In this document: positions 9,193 through 18,425 of the stretch, piece after piece
How the letters are laid out: every line of letters starts with the position of its first letter
How positions within the stretch are numbered: the first letter of the stretch is position 1
Source of the DNA: Hydrogenophaga sp. BPS33
Lineage (GTDB): Bacteria; Pseudomonadota; Gammaproteobacteria; Burkholderiales; Burkholderiaceae_C
Direction: 5' to 3'
Assembly (NCBI RefSeq): GCF_009859475.1
Contig: NZ_CP044549.1
Span: 2,976,001 to 3,040,000, forward strand
DNA: 64,000 nt
Notes under the pieces: model-generated
The model's database searches: none
Seen by the model: the letters and a program-made list of their open reading frames with translations, nothing else
What the model was told of the DNA's origin: nothing
Program-made: the position numbers and the translations under genes

Positions 9193-10413
9193 ATGGCGCG
9201 TGAAACGCAAAAAATCGTGGTGGTGGGCCTGGGCTATATTGGCCTGCCCACCGCTTCCATGTTGGCCACCAAAGGCCACACCGTGCTCGGTGTGGATGTG
9301 AACGAGGCCGCGGTCAATACCATCAATTCGGGGCGCATCCACATCATCGAGCCCGATCTGGACATCCTGGTGCGCTCGGCCGTCAACAGCGGGAATCTGC
9401 GGGCATCCACCGTGCCGGAGGAGGGCGATACCTTCATTCTGGCCGTGCCGACACCCTTCAAGGAGGAGAACGGCAACCCGAAGGCGCCCGACCTGTCCTA
9501 TGTGGAAACCGCCACCCGCGCGATCGCGCCGTACGTGCGCGAAGACAACCTGGTCATCCTGGAGTCGACCTCGCCCGTGGGCACGACCCAGTTCATCCAG
9601 CAGATCATCGAGTCGATGCGCCCGGAACTCAAAGGCAAGGTGCACTTCGCCCATTGTCCGGAACGGGTGCTGCCCGGTCACATCCTGCGCGAGCTGGTGG
9701 ACAACGATCGGATCATCGGGGGCACCTCCAAGATGGCCTTGACCAAGGCCAAGGCGCTTTACAAGACCTTCTGCAACGGCGCCATCCTCGAAACCGACAG
9801 CCGCACGGCCGAATTGAGCAAACTGGTGGAGAACTCGTTTCGCGACGTCAACATCGCATTCGCCAACGAACTGTCCGTCGTTTGCGACCGCCTGGGCATC
9901 AGCGTGTGGGAAACCATCGGGCTGGCCAACCGCCATCCGCGCGTGAACATTCTGCAACCCGGACCCGGCGTGGGCGGGCATTGCATTGCCGTCGATCCCT
10001 GGTTCATCGTGGCCAGCGCGCCCGACGAGGCCCGCCTGATCCGCACCGCGCGCGAAGTGAACGATGCGAAACCCCATTGGGTCATCGAGAAGGTTCGCGC
10101 CAAGGCCGAGCGCTTTCGCACGCCGGTGATCGGCTGCCTGGGACTGACCTTCAAGGCCAACATCGACGACATGCGCGAGTCGCCTTCGATGGACATTGTC
10201 CAGATGCTGATGGCGTCGAACATCGGTACCGTCATGGCCTGCGACCCGAACGTGGCGGCAGAGAAGGTGCCTTTCCCGCTGCACGATCTGAAAGACGTGA
10301 TCCGGCAAGCCGACATCCTTCTGCTGCTGGTGGACCATGAAGAGTTCCTGGAGATCGATCCGCAGATCGTCAAGGACAAGGTGGTCATCGATACCAAGGG
10401 CGTGTTGCGTTGA
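9193..10413 (+). CDS. wecC: UDP-N-acetyl-D-mannosamine dehydrogenase
   Basis: A 406-residue NAD-dependent nucleotide-sugar dehydrogenase oxidising UDP-ManNAc to UDP-ManNAcA. It has the Rossmann motif VVGLGYIGLPTASMLA, the ESTSPVGTT loop, the helix NSFRDVNIAFANEL, and the catalytic cysteine in GPGVGGHCIAVDPW near residue 263. The C-terminal UDP-binding domain begins at GLTFKANIDDMRESP. The pairing with wecB and the ManNAc-type features (VDPWF after the cysteine) favour wecC over a UDP-glucose dehydrogenase. Its stop overlaps the TTG start of the following glycosyltransferase. Confidence 0.94.
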   Translation: MARETQKIVVVGLGYIGLPTASMLATKGHTVLGVDVNEAAVNTINSGRIHIIEPDLDILVRSAVNSGNLRASTVPEEGDTFILAVPTPFKEENGNPKAPDLSYVETATRAIAPYVREDNLVILESTSPVGTTQFIQQIIESMRPELKGKVHFAHCPERVLPGHILRELVDNDRIIGGTSKMALTKAKALYKTFCNGAILETDSRTAELSKLVENSFRDVNIAFANELSVVCDRLGISVWETIGLANRHPRVNILQPGPGVGGHCIAVDPWFIVASAPDEARLIRTAREVNDAKPHWVIEKVRAKAERFRTPVIGCLGLTFKANIDDMRESPSMDIVQMLMASNIGTVMACDPNVAAEKVPFPLHDLKDVIRQADILLLLVDHEEFLEIDPQIVKDKVVIDTKGVLR

Positions 10414-11582
10414 AGGTTCTGCTCTTCTCCTCGCTGTACCCAAGTTCGGTCCGGCCCATCCACGGAATCTTCGTGGAGACGCGCCTGCGCGAACTGCTCA
10501 AGCTCGGCGGGATTGAAGCCAGGGTGGTTGCGCCGGTGCCGTGGTTCCCGTCGAAGCACCCCCGCTTCGGCGACTACGCCAAGTTTGCGGCGACGCCCAG
10601 GACCGAGCTGCACAATGGCATCGAAGTCCACCATCCGCGCTACCTGCTGCCTCCCAAGGTCGGGATGACCGTGGCTCCCTACACCATGGCGATCAGCGCC
10701 TTGAGGACCATCCGCCGCCTTCAGCGCGATGGCTTCGACTTCGATCTGATCGACGCCCACTATTACTACCCTGACGGCGTGGCGGCCAGCATGTTGGCGC
10801 GCTGGCTCAAGAAACCCTTCGTCGTCACCGCGCGCGGCACGGACCTCAACCTGATTCCCCAGTACACGCTTCCGCGCCGCTGGATCCTGCAAACGGCTGC
10901 GCAGGCCCATGCCTCCATTGGCGTGTGCCGGGCACTCATGGACGCCTTGCGCGACCTGGGGGCCGATGCCTCCAAGTTGCATACCCTGCGCAATGGCGTG
11001 GACCTGGAGCGGTTCCGGCCGGAGCCGCGCGAAACGGCACGGCAGAGACTGGGCCTCGAAGCCGGGCGCACCTACCTGCTTTCGGTCGGGCATCTGATCG
11101 AGCGCAAGGGGCATCACATTGCGATCGAGTCGCTGGTTGAGCTTGAACAGGACGTTCGCCTGCTTGTCGTCGGCGGCGGCCAGGAAGAAGGCAGCCTCAA
11201 GGCGCTGGCCAGGCGCCTTGGGGTGGAAGACCGGGTGCTCTTCGCGGGTGCGGTTGCGCAGACCGAATTGCGTTGGTGGTATAGCGCCGCCGATGCGCTG
11301 CTGCTATGTTCGAGCCGGGAAGGGTGGGCCAATGTGCTGCTGGAGGCCATGGCCTGCGGCACACCGGTGATCGCCACGAACATCTGGGGCACGCCGGATA
11401 TCGTCACGGGCCCCGATGCGGGCGTGCTCATGGCCACGCGCGATGCCCGCGGTCTGGTCGACGCCTGGCATCGCCTGCGCACGAAGCTGCCCGCGCGCGA
11501 AGCGACCCGGGCACATGCCGAGAAGTTTTCCTGGCAATCGACGTCCGAAGGGCAATACGAACTTTTCAGGAGCATGGTGTGA
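10410..11582 (+). CDS. Glycosyltransferase family 4 protein
   Basis: A 390-residue GT-B enzyme. The N-terminal domain begins KVLLFSSLYPSSVRPIHGIF and includes DAHYYYPDGVAAS and FVVTARGTDLN. The C-terminal domain has LLSVGHLIERKGHHIAI, LLVVGGGQEEGSL and the donor-site motif EGWANVLLEAMACGTPV. Translation appears to start at TTG 10410, inside the stop of wecC; no in-frame ATG matches the family's first strand. It is probably one of the repeat-unit transferases of the exopolysaccharide. A functional counterpart in other exosortase A loci is likely, but the sugar specificity cannot be read. Confidence 0.87.
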   Translation: MKVLLFSSLYPSSVRPIHGIFVETRLRELLKLGGIEARVVAPVPWFPSKHPRFGDYAKFAATPRTELHNGIEVHHPRYLLPPKVGMTVAPYTMAISALRTIRRLQRDGFDFDLIDAHYYYPDGVAASMLARWLKKPFVVTARGTDLNLIPQYTLPRRWILQTAAQAHASIGVCRALMDALRDLGADASKLHTLRNGVDLERFRPEPRETARQRLGLEAGRTYLLSVGHLIERKGHHIAIESLVELEQDVRLLVVGGGQEEGSLKALARRLGVEDRVLFAGAVAQTELRWWYSAADALLLCSSREGWANVLLEAMACGTPVIATNIWGTPDIVTGPDAGVLMATRDARGLVDAWHRLRTKLPAREATRAHAEKFSWQSTSEGQYELFRSMV

Positions 11583-11716
11583 TCGACGCGGTTCTGTTCA
11601 TTCTCGAACTGCTCGCCATGGGCGTGCTGCTGTATGCGAGCGACCGGGTCGACGCGCGCAAGCTCAAGTCCTTGCCGGGGCTGTTCGCGTATCGCAAAGA
11701 CCCCAAGGACAAATGA
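11579..11716 (+). CDS. Small single-pass membrane protein, 45 residues
   Basis: A short gene starting at GTG 11579, which overlaps the previous stop by 4 bases and has the Shine-Dalgarno sequence AGGAG six bases upstream. It encodes a hydrophobic segment (VLFILELLAMGVLLY) followed by a basic, lysine-rich tail (DARKLKSLPGLFAYRKDPKDK in two pieces: DARKLKSLPG and YRKDPKDK). The topology is probably one membrane helix with a cytoplasmic tail. It sits nine bases before the O-antigen-ligase-like gene, so it may be an accessory subunit of that protein or of the polymerisation complex. No family is recognised. The coupling and Shine-Dalgarno sequence support it as real; its function is unknown. Confidence 0.7.
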   Translation: MIDAVLFILELLAMGVLLYASDRVDARKLKSLPGLFAYRKDPKDK

Positions 11717-11725
11717 GGATGGTGC

Positions 11726-13099
11726 ATGCGTGACGCTGTGGTGGCCCTGGCCTTGCTGGGCTTTATCTTCTTTGCCGTCAAGAACACGTTCAATGCCTAC
11801 GTGCTCTGGGGATGGGCCGGGCTGGCGTCGCTCGGCACCTACGTGTACGGCCCGATGGCGTCGATCCCGTACGTCATGCTGTTCGCGGCCATCACATTGG
11901 TGTCGGTGGTGTTGCGCAGGCAGTTGGACATGACGGCACAAGGGATCATGCCGATCGGCGGGCTGGTGCTTCTCCTGTTTCTCATCTGTTTCCACGGTTT
12001 CCTGTGTGCGTTGTTCGCTTACGCCGGCACGGGGCGAAACTGGGAGATGTGGGGCGACATGGCCAAGACCATCACCTTCTGCCTCATGATGCCGCTCATG
12101 GTGAACAGTCGGGCCCGGGTGGTGGTGCTGGTGACGGCCATCGTCCTGGCCATCGGTACACGCGGCATCGTGGACGGGGCCAAGTCCATCGTCAGCCTGG
12201 GGGCTCACAACGCTTCGGGCATCGTGGGCGTGGCCGACAACAACCACTACGCCATGATGTTGCTCATGATGATGCCGTTGGTTTACACCCTCTTCAGCCA
12301 CGCCAGCCATCGCCTGGTGCGCCTGGGATGGCTCGGCATGCTGGGCTTCATTGCACTGGCCGTGGTGGCCACGAACTCGCGTGGCGGCCTGATCGGCCTG
12401 ACCGTGTTTACCGCCTGGATGCTGCTCATCAGCCGCCACAAGGTCGGTGGCTTCTTTCTCATCCTGGCAGTGGTGCTGGTCCTGTCTCAGATCGTGCCGG
12501 AGTCCTGGTACCAACGCATGGAGACGATCAAGGAGGCCAACGAAGACGACTCCTTCATGGGCCGTGTGGCGGCCTGGAAGATCAGTTCGGCGATTGCGCT
12601 GGCTCACCCGATCTTTGGCGGTGGGTACCGTGCCATCCAGTCGTACGAAGTCTGGGACCGATTCAAGTACTCCCAGGGCTTCATGGGTTTTGTGGAAACC
12701 CCGGTGTTGAACTCCAGCGCGGTGGCGGCTCACAGCATCTGGTTTGAAGTGGTCGCCGATCAAGGCTTCGTGGGGCTGGGCCTGTTCGTCTTGCTGATCC
12801 TGAGTTCGCTGTACTACTGGCGCAAGGTGCGCCTGCTGGCCAGAAAGAACATGCAGCAGGTGCACTGGGCGTTCGACCTGGCCAATGCCTTGGCCGGTTG
12901 TGTGGCGATCTATGTGATCACCGGGTCTGCGTTGAGCGCAGCGTACTTTGAACTGCCCTACATCCTGATGATGCTGATGGGCGTGGTGTATCTGGTGGCA
13001 CTCAAGGAAGTCAAGGCGTCGCACCTGCCTGCGACAGCGACGGCGTCATCGTCATCGTCATCGTCGAATGCTCGAACCGCAAAAAGGGGCGCAACATGA
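11726..13099 (+). CDS. O-antigen ligase-like membrane protein (putative polymerase/ligase, exosortase A-associated)
   Basis: A 457-residue polytopic membrane protein with about ten to twelve hydrophobic segments. It has the long periplasmic loop of the Wzy/WaaL superfamily (about residues 230-330), where NSRGG (near 215) and GRVAAWKIS / HNIWFE-like (here AHSIWFEVV) mark the catalytic loop. The opening RDAVVALALLGFIFFAVKN and the region WEMWGDMAKT recall the putative O-glycosylation ligase of exosortase A loci (TIGR03097-like). It would join polysaccharide units to an acceptor or polymerise repeat units on the periplasmic face. The C-terminus ends in a run of about eight serines and a basic tail (residues ~435-457). 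ATG 11726 has GAGG seven bases upstream. Its stop overlaps the next start. Confidence 0.83.
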   Translation: MRDAVVALALLGFIFFAVKNTFNAYVLWGWAGLASLGTYVYGPMASIPYVMLFAAITLVSVVLRRQLDMTAQGIMPIGGLVLLLFLICFHGFLCALFAYAGTGRNWEMWGDMAKTITFCLMMPLMVNSRARVVVLVTAIVLAIGTRGIVDGAKSIVSLGAHNASGIVGVADNNHYAMMLLMMMPLVYTLFSHASHRLVRLGWLGMLGFIALAVVATNSRGGLIGLTVFTAWMLLISRHKVGGFFLILAVVLVLSQIVPESWYQRMETIKEANEDDSFMGRVAAWKISSAIALAHPIFGGGYRAIQSYEVWDRFKYSQGFMGFVETPVLNSSAVAAHSIWFEVVADQGFVGLGLFVLLILSSLYYWRKVRLLARKNMQQVHWAFDLANALAGCVAIYVITGSALSAAYFELPYILMMLMGVVYLVALKEVKASHLPATATASSSSSSSNARTAKRGAT

Positions 13100-14184
13100 C
13101 CGCACACCCCATCAAGATCCAGTCGATCGAGGCTGCCCGTGCGGTGGCCGCGCTTCTGGTCGTGTTCCTTCACGCAGGCAACATGATGCGTGTGGAGCAC
13201 CTCACAGGCCACGTGGGGGTGAACAACTTCTTCGGCTTCGGTTATGTGGGCGTTGATTTCTTCTTCGTGCTGAGCGGTTTCGTCATCGCTTACATACAGC
13301 GCGACAAACTGGGTCGACCTGGTGTGGCGCTGGACTATCTCTGGCGTCGGGTCACCCGCATCTATCCCATCTATTGGTTCATTCTCCTGCTCACCATCGC
13401 CATCACCCTGGGAGGCAAGTTGGCCTTGGGCAAGGAAGTGTTCCTGGACATGTCGCTCGCTGATGTGCCGGGCACCGTGTTTCTTTTGATGGACAGCGAG
13501 CCTCCCAAGTACGTCGGGGTGGCCTGGTCCCTGCAATACGAGATGATGTTCTACGTCATGTTCGTGCTGCTGATCCTGAACCGCCGGCTCGGGCTCATGC
13601 TCTTTGGCGTCTGGGCCATCTTCGTATTGATGAACATATTTGGCGTGACCAAGGATCTGTTGCCGCTCAACCTCGACAACAGCTACTGCATCCAGTTTCT
13701 GATGGGGGTGGCGTGCGGCCTGCTGCTGGACAAGCTGCCTTTGCGCGGGCGCCTGTCCTACTGCTACTGGGCCGTGGGCTTCTACGCGGTCTGCATCTTC
13801 ATCGAGATGTTTGGGCCCATGGGGTTGCACAGTCACCTGGGGCGCCTGATGCTCGGCGTTGCCGGCGCATGCGTGATCGTGGCCCTGGTGACGGCGGAGC
13901 GGGATGCCGGCCTGCGCGCTCCGAGCTGGCTGGTCTGGCTGGGGGCGGTGTCCTACTCCATCTACCTCGCACACATCGTGCTGATCAACGTCGCGTTCAT
14001 GATCCTGCTCAAACTCGGCATCTACCACCAGTTGCCCGAGTTGGCCACGTTCGCCTTCGCGGTGGTTTTCGCTGTGCTGCTTTCCTCGCTGATCGGGGCT
14101 TACGTGGAATTGCCCCTGATTCAACGGCTCAAGCGTGTGCACTGGCGCAAAGCCCAGCCGGTGGTTCAAGGCAAGGTGCTCTGA
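13096..14184 (+). CDS. Membrane acyltransferase, acyltransferase-3 (OafA/NodX) family
   Basis: A 362-residue protein with about ten membrane segments. It has the family's N-terminal pattern: IEAARAVAALLVVFLHAGN, with the conserved histidine near residue 26, then GYVGVDFFFVLSGFVIAY and the arginine-containing loop RRVTRIYPIYWF. It should transfer acetyl or another short acyl group from a cytoplasmic or membrane donor to a sugar hydroxyl in the exopolysaccharide. The ATG overlaps the stop of the O-antigen-ligase-like gene (ATGA). It is the first of three proteins of this family in the window (others at 19203 and 57271), plus an MBOAT, so the polymer is probably heavily O-acylated. Confidence 0.88.
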   Translation: MTAHPIKIQSIEAARAVAALLVVFLHAGNMMRVEHLTGHVGVNNFFGFGYVGVDFFFVLSGFVIAYIQRDKLGRPGVALDYLWRRVTRIYPIYWFILLLTIAITLGGKLALGKEVFLDMSLADVPGTVFLLMDSEPPKYVGVAWSLQYEMMFYVMFVLLILNRRLGLMLFGVWAIFVLMNIFGVTKDLLPLNLDNSYCIQFLMGVACGLLLDKLPLRGRLSYCYWAVGFYAVCIFIEMFGPMGLHSHLGRLMLGVAGACVIVALVTAERDAGLRAPSWLVWLGAVSYSIYLAHIVLINVAFMILLKLGIYHQLPELATFAFAVVFAVLLSSLIGAYVELPLIQRLKRVHWRKAQPVVQGKVL

Positions 14185-14286
14185 GCACGCACAGCTTCTC
14201 GTCGTATCTCTTTGTGTTGCCTGGCGGTTCGGCCCGCCGTCAGGCTTGAGACCCGGATCGGGTGCCGATTTCAAGGCGGTTGTCTT

Positions 14287-15762
14287 ATGTTGTTCACCAC
14301 GAGCACATTCGCGTTTCTGTACCTGCCGATCGTCTTGTGCGGCTACTTCCTTCTGGGATGGCGCTCCAGCACCTGGCCCGCGGTGTGGCTTTTCCTGGCG
14401 TCGGTCTTCTTCTACGGCTACTGGGTGCCCGAGTTCACGCTGCTGCTGCTGGGTTCGATCGCCGCGAACTTCCTGATCGGCCGGCGCATCGCAGCGTCCG
14501 AGCGGGCAAGCCGCTTCTGGCTGGTGGTGGGCCTGGTGTTCAACCTCGGGCTCCTGGCCTATTTCAAGTACGCCAACTTTTTCGTCGACAACATCAACGC
14601 GGTGCTCGGAAGCGAATGGCGCCTCGGGCGGATCGTCCTGCCCATTGGCATTTCGTTCTTCACGTTCACCCAGATCGCCTACCTGGTGGACACCTGGCAG
14701 AACAAAGTGCGCGAGGTTCGTTGGGTCCACTATGGCCTGTTTGTCACCTACTTCCCGCATCTGGTGGCGGGTCCGGTGTTGCACCACGCGCAGATGATGC
14801 CGCAGTTCGCCAACCCGGCGGTGTACCGCTTCGATGCCACGCACTTTGGGCTAGGCTTGGTGATCTTCTCCATCGGTCTGTTCAAGAAGGTGGTGCTGGC
14901 CGATGGCATCGCCCCGTACGCAGACGCCGTTTTCAACCCGGCCGACAGCGGCGTGACGCCGGGCAGCGCGGAAGCCTGGATCGCCGCGTTGGCCTATACC
15001 TTCCAGCTGTACTTCGATTTTTCGGGCTACTCCGACATGGCCATCGGCCTGTCTTGGATGTTCAACATCCGGCTGCCCTTCAACTTCAATTCGCCCTATA
15101 AGGCCACCAGCATCAGCGACTTCTGGCGGCGCTGGCACATCTCGCTGTCCAACTTTCTGCGCGACTACCTGTACGTGTCGCTGGGTGGCAATCGGCGTGG
15201 CGTGGTGCGTCGCTATCTGAACCTGGCGTTGACCATGTTGCTGGGTGGACTGTGGCATGGTGCGAGTTGGTCCTTCATCTTGTGGGGTACCTTGCACGGC
15301 GCCTATCTCGTGATCAATCACCTGTTTCGCGCCGCGATGGAGCGGCTGGGCCTGCGCTCGGCGCTGGACGCCAGCCGCGCGTTCACGCTATTGGCTTGGG
15401 CCTTGACCTTCCTGGCGGTGGTGGTCGCCTGGGTGTTCTTCCGCGCCGAAACCCTCGATGGTGCACAGCGTGTGCTGCTGGCCATGCTGGGGCGAACCCC
15501 CGCGCACACGGATGCCGGCTTGCTGCTGTGGAACGCCGGCCTCGAAGCGGGGACGGCCATCGGATGGTGCGTGGTGCTGGGCGCGATGGCTGTGCTGTTG
15601 CCCAACAGCAATGCCATGGGGGAGCGGTTGTCGATCTGGCTGCGCCGTAGCGCTGCATGGCGTCCCGCCGTCATCGCTGCCGCCTTGGTGTTCTCTGCCT
15701 GCATGGTGGTGCTCAACACCGCACGCGACGCGGTGAGCGCCTTCATCTATTTCAACTTCTGA
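14287..15762 (+). CDS. MBOAT-family O-acyltransferase (AlgI-like)
   Basis: A 491-residue polytopic protein of the membrane-bound O-acyltransferase family. AlgI-like motifs are FDFSGYSDMAIGLSWMF, FWRRWHISLSNFLRDYLYVSLGG and the catalytic-histidine region GGLWHGASWSFILWGTLHG. It should pass acetyl groups across the inner membrane to a periplasmic SGNH partner or directly to the polysaccharide. The next gene, nine bases away, encodes such an SGNH protein, as in alginate acetylation loci. ATG 14287 was chosen because it starts the first membrane helix; the frame remains open to 14212. The ~100-base gap before it has no gene and an imperfect hairpin that was not convincing as a terminator. Confidence 0.92.
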   Translation: MLFTTSTFAFLYLPIVLCGYFLLGWRSSTWPAVWLFLASVFFYGYWVPEFTLLLLGSIAANFLIGRRIAASERASRFWLVVGLVFNLGLLAYFKYANFFVDNINAVLGSEWRLGRIVLPIGISFFTFTQIAYLVDTWQNKVREVRWVHYGLFVTYFPHLVAGPVLHHAQMMPQFANPAVYRFDATHFGLGLVIFSIGLFKKVVLADGIAPYADAVFNPADSGVTPGSAEAWIAALAYTFQLYFDFSGYSDMAIGLSWMFNIRLPFNFNSPYKATSISDFWRRWHISLSNFLRDYLYVSLGGNRRGVVRRYLNLALTMLLGGLWHGASWSFILWGTLHGAYLVINHLFRAAMERLGLRSALDASRAFTLLAWALTFLAVVVAWVFFRAETLDGAQRVLLAMLGRTPAHTDAGLLLWNAGLEAGTAIGWCVVLGAMAVLLPNSNAMGERLSIWLRRSAAWRPAVIAAALVFSACMVVLNTARDAVSAFIYFNF

Positions 15763-15770
15763 GGACGGCG

Positions 15771-16820
15771 ATGGTGCGAGCCCTTGTTTCCGCTGGCGTC
15801 GGTGTTCTGGCGTTGCTCGTAGCGGGCGAGCTGGTCTTTCGTGTCCTGCCCGTGTCGACCGCCACGCAGACCGATTACCACCTCGATCCCGACCTTCTGA
15901 CCTATCCACCGCACCACCGCTGGCAAGTGTCTTCGGGATGGGCGCTGCGCCATGCGCAATCGCTGCAGGCCAACAACTGGGGCTTCCTGGCCGACCACGA
16001 CTTCGCCCCCGACGCCGATGCCGTGGCCCTGATTGGCGACAGCTATGTGGAATCCTCCATGCTGGATGCGAAGGACCGTCCCGCCGCGCAACTCGAGCGC
16101 CTGTTGGGCGGGCGCAAGGTGTATGCCATGGGCACGCCCGGTACCGCGCTGCTGGACTATGCCCAGCGCATTCGCGTCGCGCATGAACGCTTCCAGGTGC
16201 GAGATGTCGTCATCTTCATGCAACCGCTGGACGCCGGGCAGTCCTTGTGCGGTTCGGGGCACGTGGTGAGCCGATGCCTGGATCCCGGCAGTTTCGAGCC
16301 TCGCATCGAGCGGCAAGCCCCTTCAGGCTTTCTGAAGAATGTGCTGCGCCACTCCGCGCTGCTCCAGTATGTGATGAGCCAGATTCGATTCAAGCCTTCC
16401 GCCCTGGTGCGCAGCATGTTCACCCGCTCCACGCCGGAGATGCAGGATGCGCCAGCGCCTGCGCACGAGGGGCGCAGCCTGCCGGTCGATCCGAATGCCG
16501 CGGCGCGGTCCAGGCAGATGGTGGACGCAGTGCTGGAGCACTTCTTTGCCACCGTCGCGCCGCTGGGCTTGCGCAAGCTCGTGGTCGCCATGGACGGCGA
16601 TCGCAGCGGCCTGGCACCGGAGACGCCGCTCATGAAGCTCGAGCGCGACCATCTGATGCGCAGGTTGCGCGAACGGGGCGCGCTGGTGCTGGACATGCAG
16701 CCGGTGTATGCCGCGAACGCGGCGCTGACCCGGCGGGCCATCAATGTCGCGCCGCAAGATGCCCATCTGAACCGCATCGGTGTGCGCCTGGTGATGGAGC
16801 CGGTCTCCAACGCGTTGTGA
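15771..16820 (+). CDS. SGNH/GDSL-type protein, probable polysaccharide O-acetyltransferase partner of the MBOAT
   Basis: A 349-residue protein with an N-terminal signal anchor (residues ~3-22) and a periplasmic SGNH domain. Nucleophile block: ALIGDSYVESSM near residue 87. Oxyanion glycine: YAMGTPGTALLDY. C-terminal Asp/His block: DAHLNRIG near residue 333. This spacing is that of the SGNH hydrolase/acetyltransferase fold used by AlgX/AlgJ-like proteins, which take acetyl groups from an MBOAT. Its position directly after the MBOAT supports O-acetylation of the exopolysaccharide in the periplasm. It ends six bases before a convergent gene, so it closes the left-hand + strand operon. A plain esterase is the alternative. 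Confidence 0.82.
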   Translation: MVRALVSAGVGVLALLVAGELVFRVLPVSTATQTDYHLDPDLLTYPPHHRWQVSSGWALRHAQSLQANNWGFLADHDFAPDADAVALIGDSYVESSMLDAKDRPAAQLERLLGGRKVYAMGTPGTALLDYAQRIRVAHERFQVRDVVIFMQPLDAGQSLCGSGHVVSRCLDPGSFEPRIERQAPSGFLKNVLRHSALLQYVMSQIRFKPSALVRSMFTRSTPEMQDAPAPAHEGRSLPVDPNAAARSRQMVDAVLEHFFATVAPLGLRKLVVAMDGDRSGLAPETPLMKLERDHLMRRLRERGALVLDMQPVYAANAALTRRAINVAPQDAHLNRIGVRLVMEPVSNAL

Positions 16821-16826
16821 ACGCGC

Positions 16827-18287
16827 TCAGGTGTCCGACCAGCGCCGACGGAGGATGCCGCGGGCACTGGCGCTGAAACGGCGTACTTCCACCTCGATGG
16901 GTGGCTTGATGGTGATCACGCACACGTACCAGGCCACCAGGAATCCCACGCCATTGATCAGCAGGCTGAAGAAAAGGGACGCATTGGGGTGGACGTAGGT
17001 TTTCATCAGCCAGCTGACGCAACCCGTGGCCGCCGACACGATCAGGATGGAGACGTTGCCCCGCAACCAGCGCCGCACGCCCAGGCCGAAATAGTGCCTG
17101 TTGATGAAGAGCAAGGCGGGAATGCCGATGATCTGACCCACGGCCATCGCGATGCCGAAGCTGACCAATGAGCCATCGAAAAGAACCAGGGCGAGCGCGA
17201 TCTTGATGCTGAGGATGAGCAACAGCGGAACGGCTGCCACATAGGGCTTGCCGATGCTCATCAGCGCGGGAGGGGTGAGCCTGAACAGCACGGCCACCGC
17301 GCCGCCCAGGCACAGCCAGGGCATCACGTTGACGCTGCCTTCCCACTGCGGCCCGAACAGGAAGAGGATGATCTCGCGGTCCATCACGGTCATCCAGACC
17401 ATGGCGGGAATGATGATGACGGAGATGTAGGACGAGGCCTGCTGGATGGCGCCGGCCATGTCTTCGTTGGCGTGGTGCAGCCTGGACAGGTAGGGCAGGG
17501 CGAAATAGTCGATCGTGGACTTGAACACCGTGTAAGGCAAGGCCACGGCCGAGACCGCCTTGTTGAAGTACCCGACCGCCGAGGGGGTGCTCATTTTTCC
17601 CAGCATCACGTCGGGCAGGGCCATGTCCAGCGCCGCGATGGTGGAGGTGGTGATGGAGCCGGTTCCGAAGTGGGTGATCCTCTGCCACCCCTTGAGGCTG
17701 GGAATCCAGGGCATGGGCGTGGTGGAGTACCAGTGGTAGGCCGCGCCGGTCACGATGATGTTGATCAGATTGGCCCACGCCATCGTCATGTGGCCGTGGC
17801 CCGTGTAGGCGAGCACGATGCTGGCGATGAAGTAGGTCACCACCGAGATCGCCATGACCTTGGACGTTCGCTTCACCTCGAGGTTGCGGGTGAGCAGCGC
17901 GAAGGGGATGGAGCCGAAGGGGATGAAGACGAAGCCGATCGCCAGCACCTTCACCACGTCGCCGACTTCTGGCGTCTTGAAGAAGTCGGACCAGAGATAC
18001 GAGGAGAAATACAGGATGGCGGCCACACTCCATGATGAAAGCAGCAGAACGCCGAGCGCCGTGCGGATGGTCTGGAGGTTGACCTCTTTCTCCTTGACGA
18101 TGTAGGAGAACACACCGAAGTCGCGAAACACGTGCGCGAAGGTCACCAGAATCGCGCTCATGGAGAAGATACCGACGTCTTCGGGTGTCAACAGGCGCGC
18201 AAGGATGACCGACAGGGAGAAATTGGCGACCGTGGCGCCATTGCTCACCAGAAACTGAAGGCCGATTTTTTTTCTGAGCGAGTTCAA
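16827..18287 (-). CDS. Wzx-type oligosaccharide flippase
   Basis: A 486-residue, roughly 12-14-helix membrane protein of the MOP/polysaccharide-transporter family. Family landmarks are the N-terminal FLVSNGATVANFSLSVILARLLTPEDVGIF (in pieces: GATVANF; LLTPEDVGIFSM), the loop FVFIPFGSIPFALLTRNLEVKR and GYFNKAVSAVALP. It should flip the undecaprenyl-linked repeat unit to the periplasmic face. The start is uncertain. TTG 18287 begins the conserved part (NSLRKKIG), but no clear Shine-Dalgarno sequence is seen. The frame is open to ATG 18398, whose extra 37 residues look non-native. It is on the opposite strand from the left-hand genes. It might also export the neighbouring lipopeptide, though that is only conjecture. 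Confidence 0.85.
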   Translation of the reverse strand: MNSLRKKIGLQFLVSNGATVANFSLSVILARLLTPEDVGIFSMSAILVTFAHVFRDFGVFSYIVKEKEVNLQTIRTALGVLLLSSWSVAAILYFSSYLWSDFFKTPEVGDVVKVLAIGFVFIPFGSIPFALLTRNLEVKRTSKVMAISVVTYFIASIVLAYTGHGHMTMAWANLINIIVTGAAYHWYSTTPMPWIPSLKGWQRITHFGTGSITTSTIAALDMALPDVMLGKMSTPSAVGYFNKAVSAVALPYTVFKSTIDYFALPYLSRLHHANEDMAGAIQQASSYISVIIIPAMVWMTVMDREIILFLFGPQWEGSVNVMPWLCLGGAVAVLFRLTPPALMSIGKPYVAAVPLLLILSIKIALALVLFDGSLVSFGIAMAVGQIIGIPALLFINRHYFGLGVRRWLRGNVSILIVSAATGCVSWLMKTYVHPNASLFFSLLINGVGFLVAWYVCVITIKPPIEVEVRRFSASARGILRRRWSDT

Positions 18288-18425
18288 TGGCGGGTAGAGG
18301 TTGATCGCGGGATGGCACCGGCAAGTGCCCGCACATTGTAGAGAGGCAGACTTCCTGCGCGCCGCATGCACAGGCCGAATTGAGGTATTTGGCACCACAT
18401 CTACACTTGAATTGCCATGCCCGCG

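Noticed and set aside
14185..14286. Terminator before the MBOAT gene
   Set aside because: The CCTGGCGG/CCGTCAGG pairing has mismatches and no T-run, so a terminator is not supported.
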